Source of the DNA: Longispora sp047121295
Lineage (GTDB): Bacteria; Actinomycetota; Actinomycetes; Mycobacteriales; Micromonosporaceae
Assembly (NCBI RefSeq): GCF_047121295.1
Contig: NZ_CP139447.1
Coordinates: 1,116,001 to 1,180,000, forward strand
DNA length: 64,000 nucleotides
Reading direction: 5' to 3'
Shown here: positions 24,997-32,684 of the stretch, piece after piece
Position numbering within the stretch: the first letter of the stretch is position 1
Layout of the letters: each line of letters starts with the position of its first letter
Notes under the pieces: model-generated
The model's input: only the letters and a program-made list of their open reading frames with translations
Told to the model about the DNA's origin: nothing
Database searches by the model: none
Made by a program: the position numbers and the translations under genes

Positions 24997-26232
24997 TTGA
25001 CTAGCCCGGTGATCGTGCCTGAGTGCCGTCTGTGCGGCGCCGATTTGACCGAAACCTTCGTCAATCTGGGGATGTCCCCCCTGTGCGAGTCCTTTCTCGC
25101 TGCGGACAAACTCGATGAAAGGGAATCATTCTACCCGCTGCATGTCCGGGTCTGCCCGAGTTGCCTGCTCGTCCAGCTGCCCGCCTATGTGGCCGGCGAG
25201 GACATCTTCTCCGACTACGCGTACTTCTCTTCCTATTCCGACTCCTGGGTCGCGCACGCGAAGAACTACGCGGACACCATGGCCGAGACCCTGGGCCTGG
25301 ACGAGAACAGCCTGGTCACCGAGGTGGCCAGTAACGACGGCTACCTGCTCCAGCACTTCGTCGCGCGCGGGATCCCGGTCGTCGGGGTCGAGCCGGCGGC
25401 CAACGTCGCCGAGGTGGCCCGGGCCAAGGGCATCCGGACCGAGGTGGAGTTCCTGGGGCCGGAGACCGGAGCCGCCGTCGCCGCGAAGCACGGCCGGGCC
25501 GACCTGGTCTGCGGCAACAACGTCTACGCGCACATCCCGGACATCACCGGCTTCACGAAGGGCCTCGCCGCCCTGGTGAAGGAGACCGGGCTGGTCACGT
25601 TGGAGTTCCCGCACCTGCTGCGGCTGATCGAGCGCCGGCAGTACGACACGATCTACCACGAGCACTACCAGTACTACACGCTGCTCACCGCCCAGCGCGC
25701 CCTGCTCAGCGGCGGCCTGCACCTGGTCGACGTCGAGGAGCTGGACACGCACGGCGGTTCGCTGAGAGTTCACGCCCGGCTCACCGCCCAGCCGCTCTCG
25801 CAGCGCGCCCAGGACCTCCTCGCCCGCGAGGCTGAGGCCGGCCTGCACGACGTCGTCGGCCACAAGGGCTTCGCGGCGGAGGTCGACAAGGTGAAGTTCG
25901 ACCTGTTGGACTTCCTGATCACCGCGCGGCGCGAGGGGAAGACGGTCGTCGGCTACGGGGCGCCGGGCAAGGGCAACACCCTGCTCAACCAGTGCGGCAT
26001 CCGCGAGGACCTGCTGGCCTACACGGTCGACCGGAGCCCGCACAAGCACGGGAAGTTCCTCCCCGGTACCCATATCCCGATCTTCGCTCCGGATCGGATC
26101 GAAAAGGACCGACCGGACTATGTCCTCGTCCTGCCCTGGAACCTGAAGATCGAGCTGGACGCCCAGCTGGCCTACGTGCGCGACTGGGGCGGCAAGCTGG
26201 TCTACCCGATCCCGAGCCTGGAAGTGTCGTGA
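24997..26232 (+). CDS. NDP-hexose C-methyltransferase (zinc-binding, SAM and C-terminal domains)
   Basis: A 411-residue three-domain C-methyltransferase of the TylCIII/NovU type, which adds a methyl group to a carbon of a 4-keto deoxysugar. The N-terminal zinc domain shows CRLCG and CPSCLLVQLP. The SAM domain has VTEVASNDGYLLQHF and VCGNNVYAHIPD. The middle region has TLEFPHLLRLIERRQYDTIYHEHYQYYT, cited here in parts: LEFPHLL and YHEHYQYY, the family hallmark. The C-terminal domain has VGYGAPGKGNTLLNQCGI. The start chosen is TTG at 24997 behind GGAGAG; GTG at 24985 or ATG at 24934 are alternatives. First gene of a six-gene overlapping operon. Confidence 0.87.
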   Translation: MTSPVIVPECRLCGADLTETFVNLGMSPLCESFLAADKLDERESFYPLHVRVCPSCLLVQLPAYVAGEDIFSDYAYFSSYSDSWVAHAKNYADTMAETLGLDENSLVTEVASNDGYLLQHFVARGIPVVGVEPAANVAEVARAKGIRTEVEFLGPETGAAVAAKHGRADLVCGNNVYAHIPDITGFTKGLAALVKETGLVTLEFPHLLRLIERRQYDTIYHEHYQYYTLLTAQRALLSGGLHLVDVEELDTHGGSLRVHARLTAQPLSQRAQDLLAREAEAGLHDVVGHKGFAAEVDKVKFDLLDFLITARREGKTVVGYGAPGKGNTLLNQCGIREDLLAYTVDRSPHKHGKFLPGTHIPIFAPDRIEKDRPDYVLVLPWNLKIELDAQLAYVRDWGGKLVYPIPSLEVS

Positions 26233-27041
26233 AGGTAGTTCTGTTCTGCGGTGGTTACGGGATGCGGATGCGCGACGGCACGTCCGACGCCCCGAAGCCG
26301 ATGGTGATGGTGGGCGACCGCCCGCTGCTCTGGCATGTGATGCGGTACTACGCGCATTTCGGGCACACCGACTTCGTCCTCTGCCTCGGCTACGGCGCGT
26401 CGGCGGTGAAGGACTTCTTCCTGAACTACGACGAGACCCGGTCGAACGACTTCACGCTGTCGGAGGGCGGCCGGAAGATCGAGCTGGCCTCCAGCGACAT
26501 CGAGGACTGGACGATCACGTTCGTCGACACCGGACTCAAGGCCACGATCGGTGAGCGGCTGCTCGCGGTGCGCAAGCATGTGGAGGGCGAGGAGCTGTTC
26601 CTGGCCAACTACGCCGACACCCTCACCGACGCGCCGCTGCCGGAGATCATCGAGCGGGTCCGGTCCACCGGCGCGCAGGCGTCGCTGCTGGCCGTGCCGC
26701 CGCAGTCCTCGCACCACATGGTCGAGTTCACCGACGAGGGGCACGTCGAGCGGCTCCGCCCGATGCGCGAGATGCTCGCCTACGAGAACGGCGGCTACTT
26801 CGTGCTGCGGCCGAGCGTCTTCGACGTGCTGCACGAGGGCGAAGAGCTCGTCGTCGAGGCGTTCGCGCGGCTGGCGGAGCGCAAGGAGCTGCTGGCGTAC
26901 CCGTATCACGGGTTCTGGTGTCCGGCCGACACGCTCAAGGAGCGGGCCGAGCTCGAAGCCCTCTACAACCAGGGGACCGCGCCGTGGATGCTGTGGGACG
27001 AGCTGCATGGTGCCGACCGGGGGTCTGATGGCGCGCCTTGA
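26229..27041 (+). CDS. Sugar-1-phosphate nucleotidyltransferase (glucose-1-phosphate cytidylyltransferase-like)
   Basis: Activates a hexose-1-phosphate to an NDP-sugar. The 270-residue chain closely follows RfbF-type cytidylyltransferases: CGGYGMRMRDGT in place of GGFGTR, APKPMVMVGDRPLLWHVM, FVDTGLKATIGERLL, FLANYADTLTD and GFWCPADTLKERAEL. The start GTG overlaps the preceding stop (GTGA). Whether CTP or dTTP is used cannot be read from sequence, but similarity favours a CDP-sugar branch feeding the C-methyltransferase. Confidence 0.82.
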   Translation: MKVVLFCGGYGMRMRDGTSDAPKPMVMVGDRPLLWHVMRYYAHFGHTDFVLCLGYGASAVKDFFLNYDETRSNDFTLSEGGRKIELASSDIEDWTITFVDTGLKATIGERLLAVRKHVEGEELFLANYADTLTDAPLPEIIERVRSTGAQASLLAVPPQSSHHMVEFTDEGHVERLRPMREMLAYENGGYFVLRPSVFDVLHEGEELVVEAFARLAERKELLAYPYHGFWCPADTLKERAELEALYNQGTAPWMLWDELHGADRGSDGAP

Positions 27042-27648
27042 GAAGGTCGAGCGGCTGACGCTGCTCGGCGCGCACCCGGACGACCTGGAGATCGCGGCCG
27101 GCGGCCTGCTGCTGTCGCTCAACCCCAAAACCGTCCATTATGTACTGCTGACCGGGTCCCCGGCCCGGCTCGCCGAGGCCCGGGCCGCCGCCGCCGCGTT
27201 CCTGCCCGGGGCGGACGTCACGTTCGCGTTCTCGGCGCTGCCGGACGGCCGGCTGCCCGCGCACTGGGCCGAGGCGAAGGCCGCCGTGCAGGCCGCCGCG
27301 ACGGTGCCGGCCGACCTGGTGCTGGCCCCGTCGCTCTACGACGCGCACCAGGACCACCGGCTGCTCGCCGAGCTGACCCCGACGGCGTTCCGCGACGCCC
27401 AGATCCTGCACTACGAGATCCCGAAATGGGACGGGGACCTGGGCCGGCCGAATGTGTACGTGCCGCTGACCGACGACATCGCCCGCCGCAAGGTCGAGCT
27501 GCTGCACAAGTGCTACCCGTCCCAGCACGCCCGGGACTGGTGGGACGACGAGTTCTTCCTGGCCCTCGCCCGACTGCGCGGGGCCGAGTGCCGCCGCCGG
27601 TACGCCGAGGCCTTCACCGTTTCGAAGATGACCATGGAGCTCTCTTGA
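27028..27648 (+). CDS. PIG-L/LmbE-family deacetylase
   Basis: A zinc-dependent N-deacetylase fold of 206 residues. The metal-binding AHPDDLE motif lies near residue 15, and YDAHQDHR provides the second metal-ligand His. Members deacetylate GlcNAc-linked substrates in mycothiol, GPI or polysaccharide pathways. The location in the island points to a sugar nucleotide or lipid-linked sugar. The ATG at 27028 overlaps the nucleotidyltransferase 3' end by 14 bases. The next gene starts inside its stop (TTGA). Confidence 0.83.
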   Translation: MARLEKVERLTLLGAHPDDLEIAAGGLLLSLNPKTVHYVLLTGSPARLAEARAAAAAFLPGADVTFAFSALPDGRLPAHWAEAKAAVQAAATVPADLVLAPSLYDAHQDHRLLAELTPTAFRDAQILHYEIPKWDGDLGRPNVYVPLTDDIARRKVELLHKCYPSQHARDWWDDEFFLALARLRGAECRRRYAEAFTVSKMTMELS

Positions 27649-28319
27649 TCAAGGAAACGGCCGACATCGACGAGGGCGTGACGATCGGTGCCGGCACCCG
27701 GGTCTGGCACCTCGCCCAGCTCCGGACCGGGGCCGTGGTCGGCGCGGACTGCAACATCGGCCGGGGCGCGTACATCGGCCCGGGCGTGACCGTCGGCGAC
27801 CGGTGCAAGGTGCACAACTACGCGATGGTGTTCGAACCGGCGGTCATCGAGGACGAGGTGTTCCTGGGCCCCGGCGTGATCCTGACCAACGACCGCTATC
27901 CGCGCGCCGCCGACCTGGACGGGGCGTTGAAGGGTGCCGACGACTGGCACGCCGACCCGGTGACGGTGCGGCGCGGCGCGTCGGTCGGGGCCCGCAGCGT
28001 GGTGGTCGCCGGCGTGACGATCGGGAGCCACGCCCTGGTCGGGGCCGGGTCCGTGGTGACGAAGGACGTGCCGGCGTACGCCCTCGTGCTCGGCAACCCG
28101 GCGCGCTGGGCCGGCTGGGTCGGCCGCTCCGGCGAACGGCTGGTCGCCGACGGCGGAGCCTGGAAGTGCCCGGCGACCGGGGAGCTGTTCGTGGAGAACG
28201 ACGGCGTCCTCACGCCGGCCACCACGGATTCCGCCGCCCGCCCGACGCTCGGCTTCGACGGCGCTGCGAGCGCGCCCGGCGCTGCCGGCGTGCCCGACGC
28301 TTCCGGCGGTGCCGCGTGA
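27645..28319 (+). CDS. Hexapeptide-repeat sugar N-acyltransferase (WbpD/WlbB/FdtC-like)
   Basis: A left-handed beta-helix acetyltransferase of 224 residues. Repeated hexapeptides such as IGAGTRVWHLAQL, IGRGAYIGPGVTVG and GVTIGSHALVGAGSVV are present, as well as NYAMVFEPAVIEDEVFLGPGVIL. The catalytic His is probably in the KVHNYAM region. Such enzymes N-acetylate 3-amino sugars made by Gfo/Idh and DegT partners, both of which are encoded in the divergent operon. TTG at 27645 behind GGAG is the only start that keeps coupling with the upstream gene. The last 40 or so residues are Ala/Ser/Gly-rich and probably disordered. Confidence 0.85.
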   Translation: MIKETADIDEGVTIGAGTRVWHLAQLRTGAVVGADCNIGRGAYIGPGVTVGDRCKVHNYAMVFEPAVIEDEVFLGPGVILTNDRYPRAADLDGALKGADDWHADPVTVRRGASVGARSVVVAGVTIGSHALVGAGSVVTKDVPAYALVLGNPARWAGWVGRSGERLVADGGAWKCPATGELFVENDGVLTPATTDSAARPTLGFDGAASAPGAAGVPDASGGAA

Positions 28320-29548
28320 AGGTCGCCCTGTTCGGCTCCAACGGCGAGGCCCGCAACCGGGGCGTCGCCGCGCTGGCCACCGCCACGGCCACGGGCATCC
28401 TCAGCAGGGTGCCCGACGCCGAGGTGACCTGGTACGACGACGGCTGGGGCGTGCGCCCCGACCCCAAGCTCCCCGGCGTCACCCGGGTCGGCGCGCGCCT
28501 CACCCGGCGCTACCACCGCCCCGAGTCCTACCACCACATGGCCGTGTCCGCCGCGCTCGGCGGGATCGGCAACCCGGGGGCGGCCCGGCTGAACGCGGCC
28601 GACGCCGTGCTGGACACCTCGGGCGGGGACAGCTTCACCGACCTGTACAGCCCGGTGCGCTGGCGGCTCGTCAACTGGCCCAAGAAGCTCGCGGTGGCCC
28701 GCAGCCGCCCGCTGATCTTCCTGCCCCAGACGTACGGCCCGTTCCACGGGGACGCGACCCGGCGCGAGGCCCGCGAGCTCGTGCTCGCCGCCGCCGGGGC
28801 CTGGGCCCGGGACCCGGACAGCTTCGCCCGGCTCAAGGAGCTGGTCGGCGGCGGCTTCGACCCGGCCAAGCACCGGCAGGGCGTGGACGTCGCGTTCGCG
28901 CTGCCCACCCGGCCGTTCGAGTCCGAGGAGCTGGAGGCCTGGCTGGCGCTCGGCGGCGGCGAGGTCGCGGTACTCAATGTGTCCGGTCTGCTCCTCGACC
29001 CGGCCGAAACGCGCTTCGGGCTGTCGGCCGACCTCGTGAAGGTCGTCGAGGTGCTCACCCGCCGACTGCTGGACGACGGCGCGCGGCTGCTGTTCGTGCC
29101 GCACGTGTCCACCCCGGGCGCGCGGGACGACGACGACGCGATCACCCAGACCCTGGTGTCGCGGCTGGCGAAGGAGTACGGCCCCGAGCGGGTCGCCGCC
29201 GCGCCGGCCGGGCTGGACTGCCAGGAGTCCAAGTGGCTGATCGGCCGGGGCGACTGGCTGTGCGGCATGCGGATGCACGCGACGATCGCGGCCCTGTCCT
29301 CCGGGGTACCGGCGGCCTGCGTCGCCTACTCCGACAAGGCCCGGGGCGTGTTCGCCACCGCCGGCCAGGGCCACCGGGTGGCCGACGCCCGCACCCTGGA
29401 CACCGACACCCTGCTGTCGGAGCTGTGGGACTCGTGGACGGCCCGCGCGGCCACCCGCGAGGAGCTGGTCACCGGCTCGGCGCGGGCCCGGACCGCCGCC
29501 GGCCAGCAGCTCGACGACCTGGTGGGGCTGATCCGTGCGCAGCATTGA
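28316..29548 (+). CDS. Polysaccharide pyruvyl transferase family protein
   Basis: A 410-residue member of the PS_pyruv_trans family (CsaB/WcaK/AmsJ), which transfers pyruvate from phosphoenolpyruvate to form a ketal on a sugar. The N-terminal FGSNGEARNRGVAALA, the middle LDTSGGDSFTDLY with IFLPQTYGPF, and the late CGMRMHATIAALSSGVPA are characteristic. The GTG overlaps the acyltransferase stop (GTGA). Pyruvate ketals would make the polymer acidic. A close functional link with the next gene is suggested by a 14-base overlap. Confidence 0.87.
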   Translation: MKVALFGSNGEARNRGVAALATATATGILSRVPDAEVTWYDDGWGVRPDPKLPGVTRVGARLTRRYHRPESYHHMAVSAALGGIGNPGAARLNAADAVLDTSGGDSFTDLYSPVRWRLVNWPKKLAVARSRPLIFLPQTYGPFHGDATRREARELVLAAAGAWARDPDSFARLKELVGGGFDPAKHRQGVDVAFALPTRPFESEELEAWLALGGGEVAVLNVSGLLLDPAETRFGLSADLVKVVEVLTRRLLDDGARLLFVPHVSTPGARDDDDAITQTLVSRLAKEYGPERVAAAPAGLDCQESKWLIGRGDWLCGMRMHATIAALSSGVPAACVAYSDKARGVFATAGQGHRVADARTLDTDTLLSELWDSWTARAATREELVTGSARARTAAGQQLDDLVGLIRAQH

Positions 29549-30806
29549 GGACGTCGCGGCCCGGAAGTTGTGCACGGGCTGCGGGGTGTGCGCGTACATG
29601 GCGCCGGAGTCCTACCGGATGGTGGACGTCCTCGCGGAGGGCCGCCGGCCGCTGCCGATCCGGCCGGTCGGGGGCCCGTCGGATCGGGGCCCGTCTGACC
29701 GGGGCCCGGGGCCGGAGGCTCCGGGCCGCGCGCCCCGCGAGGCCGACGCGCTGCGGGCCTGCCCCGGGGTCGGGCTCACCGCCGTCGCCGACGACCGGCC
29801 GCAGCTCGACGGCTGGGGCCCGGTCCTCGGCATGTGGGAGGGCTACGCGGCCCCCGCGTCGCTGCGGTACGCCGCCTCCTCCGGCGGGGCCGCCACGGCC
29901 CTGGCCGGGTTCTGCCTCGAACACCGGGGCTTCGGCGGGGTGCTGCACACCGGGGCCCGGGCCGACGTCCCGTACCTCAACGAGGTCAAGTTCAGCCGCA
30001 CCCCGACTGAGCTGCTCGAACACGTGGGTTCCCGGTACGCGCCGGCCAGCCCCGCCGAGGGCCTGGGCCTGGTCGAGGAGGCCGACGCGCCCAGCGTGTT
30101 CATCGGCAAGCCCTGCGACGTGGCCGCCTCGCACAAGGCCCGCGCGCTCCGGCCCGGGCTGGACGCGAAGCTGGGGCTGACGATCGCGATCTTCTGCGCC
30201 GGTACGCCCTCCACGCGCGGGACGCTGGAGCTGATCAAGGCCCTGGGCTCCGACCCCGAGCAGCTGAAGTCCCTGCACTACCGGGGCGAGGGCTGGCCCG
30301 GCGAGGCCCGCGCCGAACCGGGCGAACGCCAGCTCAGCTACGACGCCTCCTGGGGCGGCATCCTGGAGAAGCACCGGCAGTGGCGCTGCTACCTGTGCGC
30401 CGACCACACCGGCGAGTTCGCGGACGTGTCCGTGGGGGATCCGTGGCACCGGCCGACGGCGGGGGATCCGGGGCGTTCGCTGATCGTGGCCCGGACCGCG
30501 CGCGGGGTGGAGATGGTGCTCGCGGCGATCGAGGCCGGGGTGCTGGTGGCCACGCCGGTTCCGAACTCCACCCTGCCGGCCTCGCAGGCCGGGTTGTTGA
30601 AGGTGCGGGGGGCGGTGTGGGGGCGGACGGTCGCGCTGCGGCTCTCCGGGCTGCCCGCGCCCCGGTATCGGGGTCTGCCGATGTTCGGGATCTGGCTGCG
30701 GAAGCTGACCGTGAAGGACAAGCTGCGGTCGACGGTGGGGACCGTGCGGCGGATCGGGCGGCGGGGGCTGCGGGAGCGGTCTGTTGTCGAGGAGTACCGG
30801 CCCTAG
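29535..30806 (+). CDS. FrhB-like coenzyme F420 hydrogenase/dehydrogenase beta-subunit family protein
   Basis: A 423-residue iron-sulfur flavoprotein-type protein. The N-terminal CTGCGVCAYMAP is a CxxCxxC ferredoxin-like cluster, and YLCADHTGEFADVSVGDPW in the C-terminal half is the conserved FrhB_FdhB_C motif. Relatives are frequently found beside pyruvyl transferases in exopolysaccharide clusters, where the redox substrate is not established. Residues about 45-75 form a family-atypical low-complexity insert made of two SDRGP repeats encoded by tandem 15-bp units. It is the last gene of the operon, followed by a strong hairpin. Confidence 0.8.
   Translation: MRSIEDVAARKLCTGCGVCAYMAPESYRMVDVLAEGRRPLPIRPVGGPSDRGPSDRGPGPEAPGRAPREADALRACPGVGLTAVADDRPQLDGWGPVLGMWEGYAAPASLRYAASSGGAATALAGFCLEHRGFGGVLHTGARADVPYLNEVKFSRTPTELLEHVGSRYAPASPAEGLGLVEEADAPSVFIGKPCDVAASHKARALRPGLDAKLGLTIAIFCAGTPSTRGTLELIKALGSDPEQLKSLHYRGEGWPGEARAEPGERQLSYDASWGGILEKHRQWRCYLCADHTGEFADVSVGDPWHRPTAGDPGRSLIVARTARGVEMVLAAIEAGVLVATPVPNSTLPASQAGLLKVRGAVWGRTVALRLSGLPAPRYRGLPMFGIWLRKLTVKDKLRSTVGTVRRIGRRGLRERSVVEEYRP
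29671..29715 (+). repeat. In-frame 15-bp tandem repeat
   Basis: GGGGCCCGTCGGATC, GGGGCCCGTCTGACC and a third degenerate unit, within the FrhB-like gene. Each unit adds five residues (SDRGP type). Confidence 0.7.
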
Positions 30807-30870
30807 TTGGGATGGGCCCGGCTGGGCGTGGCGTGCCGGCAGGATGCGGAGCTGGCCCGGCAGAGTGCAT

Positions 30871-30913
30871 GGCTCCCCGGCAGGGCGCGCGGAGCGCGCC
30901 CTGCCGGGGAGCC
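30871..30913. terminator. Strong bidirectional hairpin between convergent genes
   Basis: Perfect 20-bp inverted repeat, arms 30871-30890 and 30894-30913, with a 3-nt loop GGA. It is extremely GC-rich and has no T-run. It separates the pyruvyl/FrhB operon from the convergent asparagine-synthetase-like gene. Confidence 0.7.
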
Positions 30914-30999
30914 GACGCTGGGCCGGACCGGGATCACCCCCGCCAGGCTCCCGCCGATGGAGCCCGGGTCGGGGACGCGGCGTAACCGGCTGACGGTTT

Positions 31000-32637
31000 T
31001 CAGGGTTTCGGGGCGGCCTGCAGGTTGAGCAGGAACGCCACGGTGTGCGGGTCGCCCGGGCGGCGGCCGTCCAGCAGCTCGGCGACATAGGACGGGCGCA
31101 CCAGGTCGGGCAGTCCGGCGAGCAGCTCCGGGTTGGCCCGCCAGTGTTCCACGACCAGCCGGGACAGCAGGGGAGCGCCGAGCGGGGACCGGCGGCTGCC
31201 GGCGACCCGCTGGGCGACCTTGCCGACGGCCTTGCGGGCGGTGGCCCGCCAGTTGCCCCGGCCCTTGGCGAGCTGGTTGGGGCTGCGGCCGCTGTCGAGC
31301 CGGATCACGGCCAGCTCCAGGTCGAGTTCGCGCATGATCGCGGCGAGCAGCCGGGAGTCGCGCTTGTCGGCCGGGTCGGCGGCGCGGGCCAGCTCGATGA
31401 AGCGCCGGTCGAACATCGGGTTCAGGAACACCCGGTCGACGGCGGCGACCGTGCCGTGCACGCCGCCCCAGCGCTGCATCCGCTGCCACAGGTAGAACTC
31501 GTCCAGGGAGCGCAGCCACTGGTCGCCGTAGCTCGTCAGCTGGGCCGTGACCAGGCCGATCGTGTACTTCTCCGCCGCCTCCGTGAACTCCGGCGCCAGC
31601 GCGTCGCGGTCCACTGCCTCGTTGGTGAACAGTCGCCACCGGGTGAACCGCTCCGCGAGGTGCGCCGTCGTCGCGCCCGAGGGCTGCGCGCCGTAGTAGA
31701 AGCCGCGGGCCACCTCGCCGCCCAGGCCGGACAGCCGCCGGCCCTGCGGGAGCTGGCTCTCCGCCGCCGACAGCGGGGCGAGCGCGAGCGGGTTCGCCGA
31801 GCAGTCCAGGCGCAGGGCGGCGGCCGTGGCCAGCGCGTAGCCCTCGGCAGCCGACAGGCCGGTCAGCGAGCTGGTGTCGAAAACCTGGTGCACCATCTTG
31901 TACCGGGCCGACAGCGCCCCCGCGATCGGCGCGTCCCGCCCGCCCTGCGAGTCCAGCGTCAGGGTGTGCAGCCCGCGCCGCCGGTCGCTCGGGATGGCGC
32001 CGAGCAGGATCCGCGAGTCGTGCCCGCCGGTCAGCTGCAGCACCGGGTCCCCGTGCTCGTCGAGGTACCGCACCAGCCAGTCCCGCAGCAGCGCCGCCGC
32101 CTCCACGGCCGTCTCCTGCCGGCCCCGGGGCTCCTCGGTGCGGTCCACGTCGTACCGGACCAGCTCCACCGTGCCCCGGTGCAGCCGCGCGTAGTGCCCG
32201 GCCGGCACCTTCGACACGCCCGCGAACGGGGTCGCGTCGCCGAGCTGCCAGCCGAGCAGGCTCTGCACGCCCAGCGCGTCATGATCGAGCCCCGTGCGGG
32301 CCACCCCGGCCAGGGCGGGCGCGCTCGTACTGAGGCCGGCGACCCCGGCGCCCTGCCACCAGTACAGCTGGCGGAAGCCCAGGTAGTCGGTCACGGCCAC
32401 GACCGGCTCGTCGGCCCCCGCCCGGTGCGCGGCCGCGAACGGCGGGGTGACCAGGCCGAACGCCTCCGGGCCGGTGACCAGCCAGGACGCGACGTCGGCC
32501 CCGGTGACGTCGCCGTGCGGGGCCCGGGGCTCGCGGTTCAGGAGGACGGTGAAGCCGTCGGCGGCCAGGCTGCCGTCGGGCAGCTCGACCCGGTCGGGGA
32601 CGGACGGATCGGCATGACTGACCGCGAGAAGGTGCAC
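31000..32637 (-). CDS. Asparagine synthetase B-like amidotransferase-fold protein
   Basis: A 545-residue protein. Its C-terminal two thirds carry the ATP-pyrophosphatase synthetase fold with the PP-loop LQLTGGHDSRI (the S of SGGxDS replaced by T), as in the variants found in surface-polysaccharide clusters. The N-terminal part resembles a class II glutamine amidotransferase domain but has no Cys at position 2, so glutaminase activity is unlikely. The GTG at 32637 is the most plausible start, since the open frame runs far upstream through another gene. It might amidate a uronic acid of the polymer. No lasso-peptide precursor or protease is nearby. Confidence 0.72.
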   Translation of the reverse strand: MHLLAVSHADPSVPDRVELPDGSLAADGFTVLLNREPRAPHGDVTGADVASWLVTGPEAFGLVTPPFAAAHRAGADEPVVAVTDYLGFRQLYWWQGAGVAGLSTSAPALAGVARTGLDHDALGVQSLLGWQLGDATPFAGVSKVPAGHYARLHRGTVELVRYDVDRTEEPRGRQETAVEAAALLRDWLVRYLDEHGDPVLQLTGGHDSRILLGAIPSDRRRGLHTLTLDSQGGRDAPIAGALSARYKMVHQVFDTSSLTGLSAAEGYALATAAALRLDCSANPLALAPLSAAESQLPQGRRLSGLGGEVARGFYYGAQPSGATTAHLAERFTRWRLFTNEAVDRDALAPEFTEAAEKYTIGLVTAQLTSYGDQWLRSLDEFYLWQRMQRWGGVHGTVAAVDRVFLNPMFDRRFIELARAADPADKRDSRLLAAIMRELDLELAVIRLDSGRSPNQLAKGRGNWRATARKAVGKVAQRVAGSRRSPLGAPLLSRLVVEHWRANPELLAGLPDLVRPSYVAELLDGRRPGDPHTVAFLLNLQAAPKP

Positions 32638-32684
32638 GGGCTCATCCTGCCCGGTACCGCCGGGAACTGTCAGTCGGGTAACGG

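Noticed and set aside
26229..27041. Calling the nucleotidyltransferase RmlA (dTDP-glucose pyrophosphorylase).
   Set aside because: The PKPMVMVGDRPLLWHVM and GFWCPADTLKER motifs and length fit glucose-1-phosphate cytidylyltransferase-like enzymes better than RmlA.
31000..32637. A lasso-peptide cyclase interpretation of the asparagine-synthetase-like gene.
   Set aside because: No short precursor peptide, no B1/B2 leader peptidase and no dedicated exporter lie next to it; it borders a polysaccharide cluster instead.
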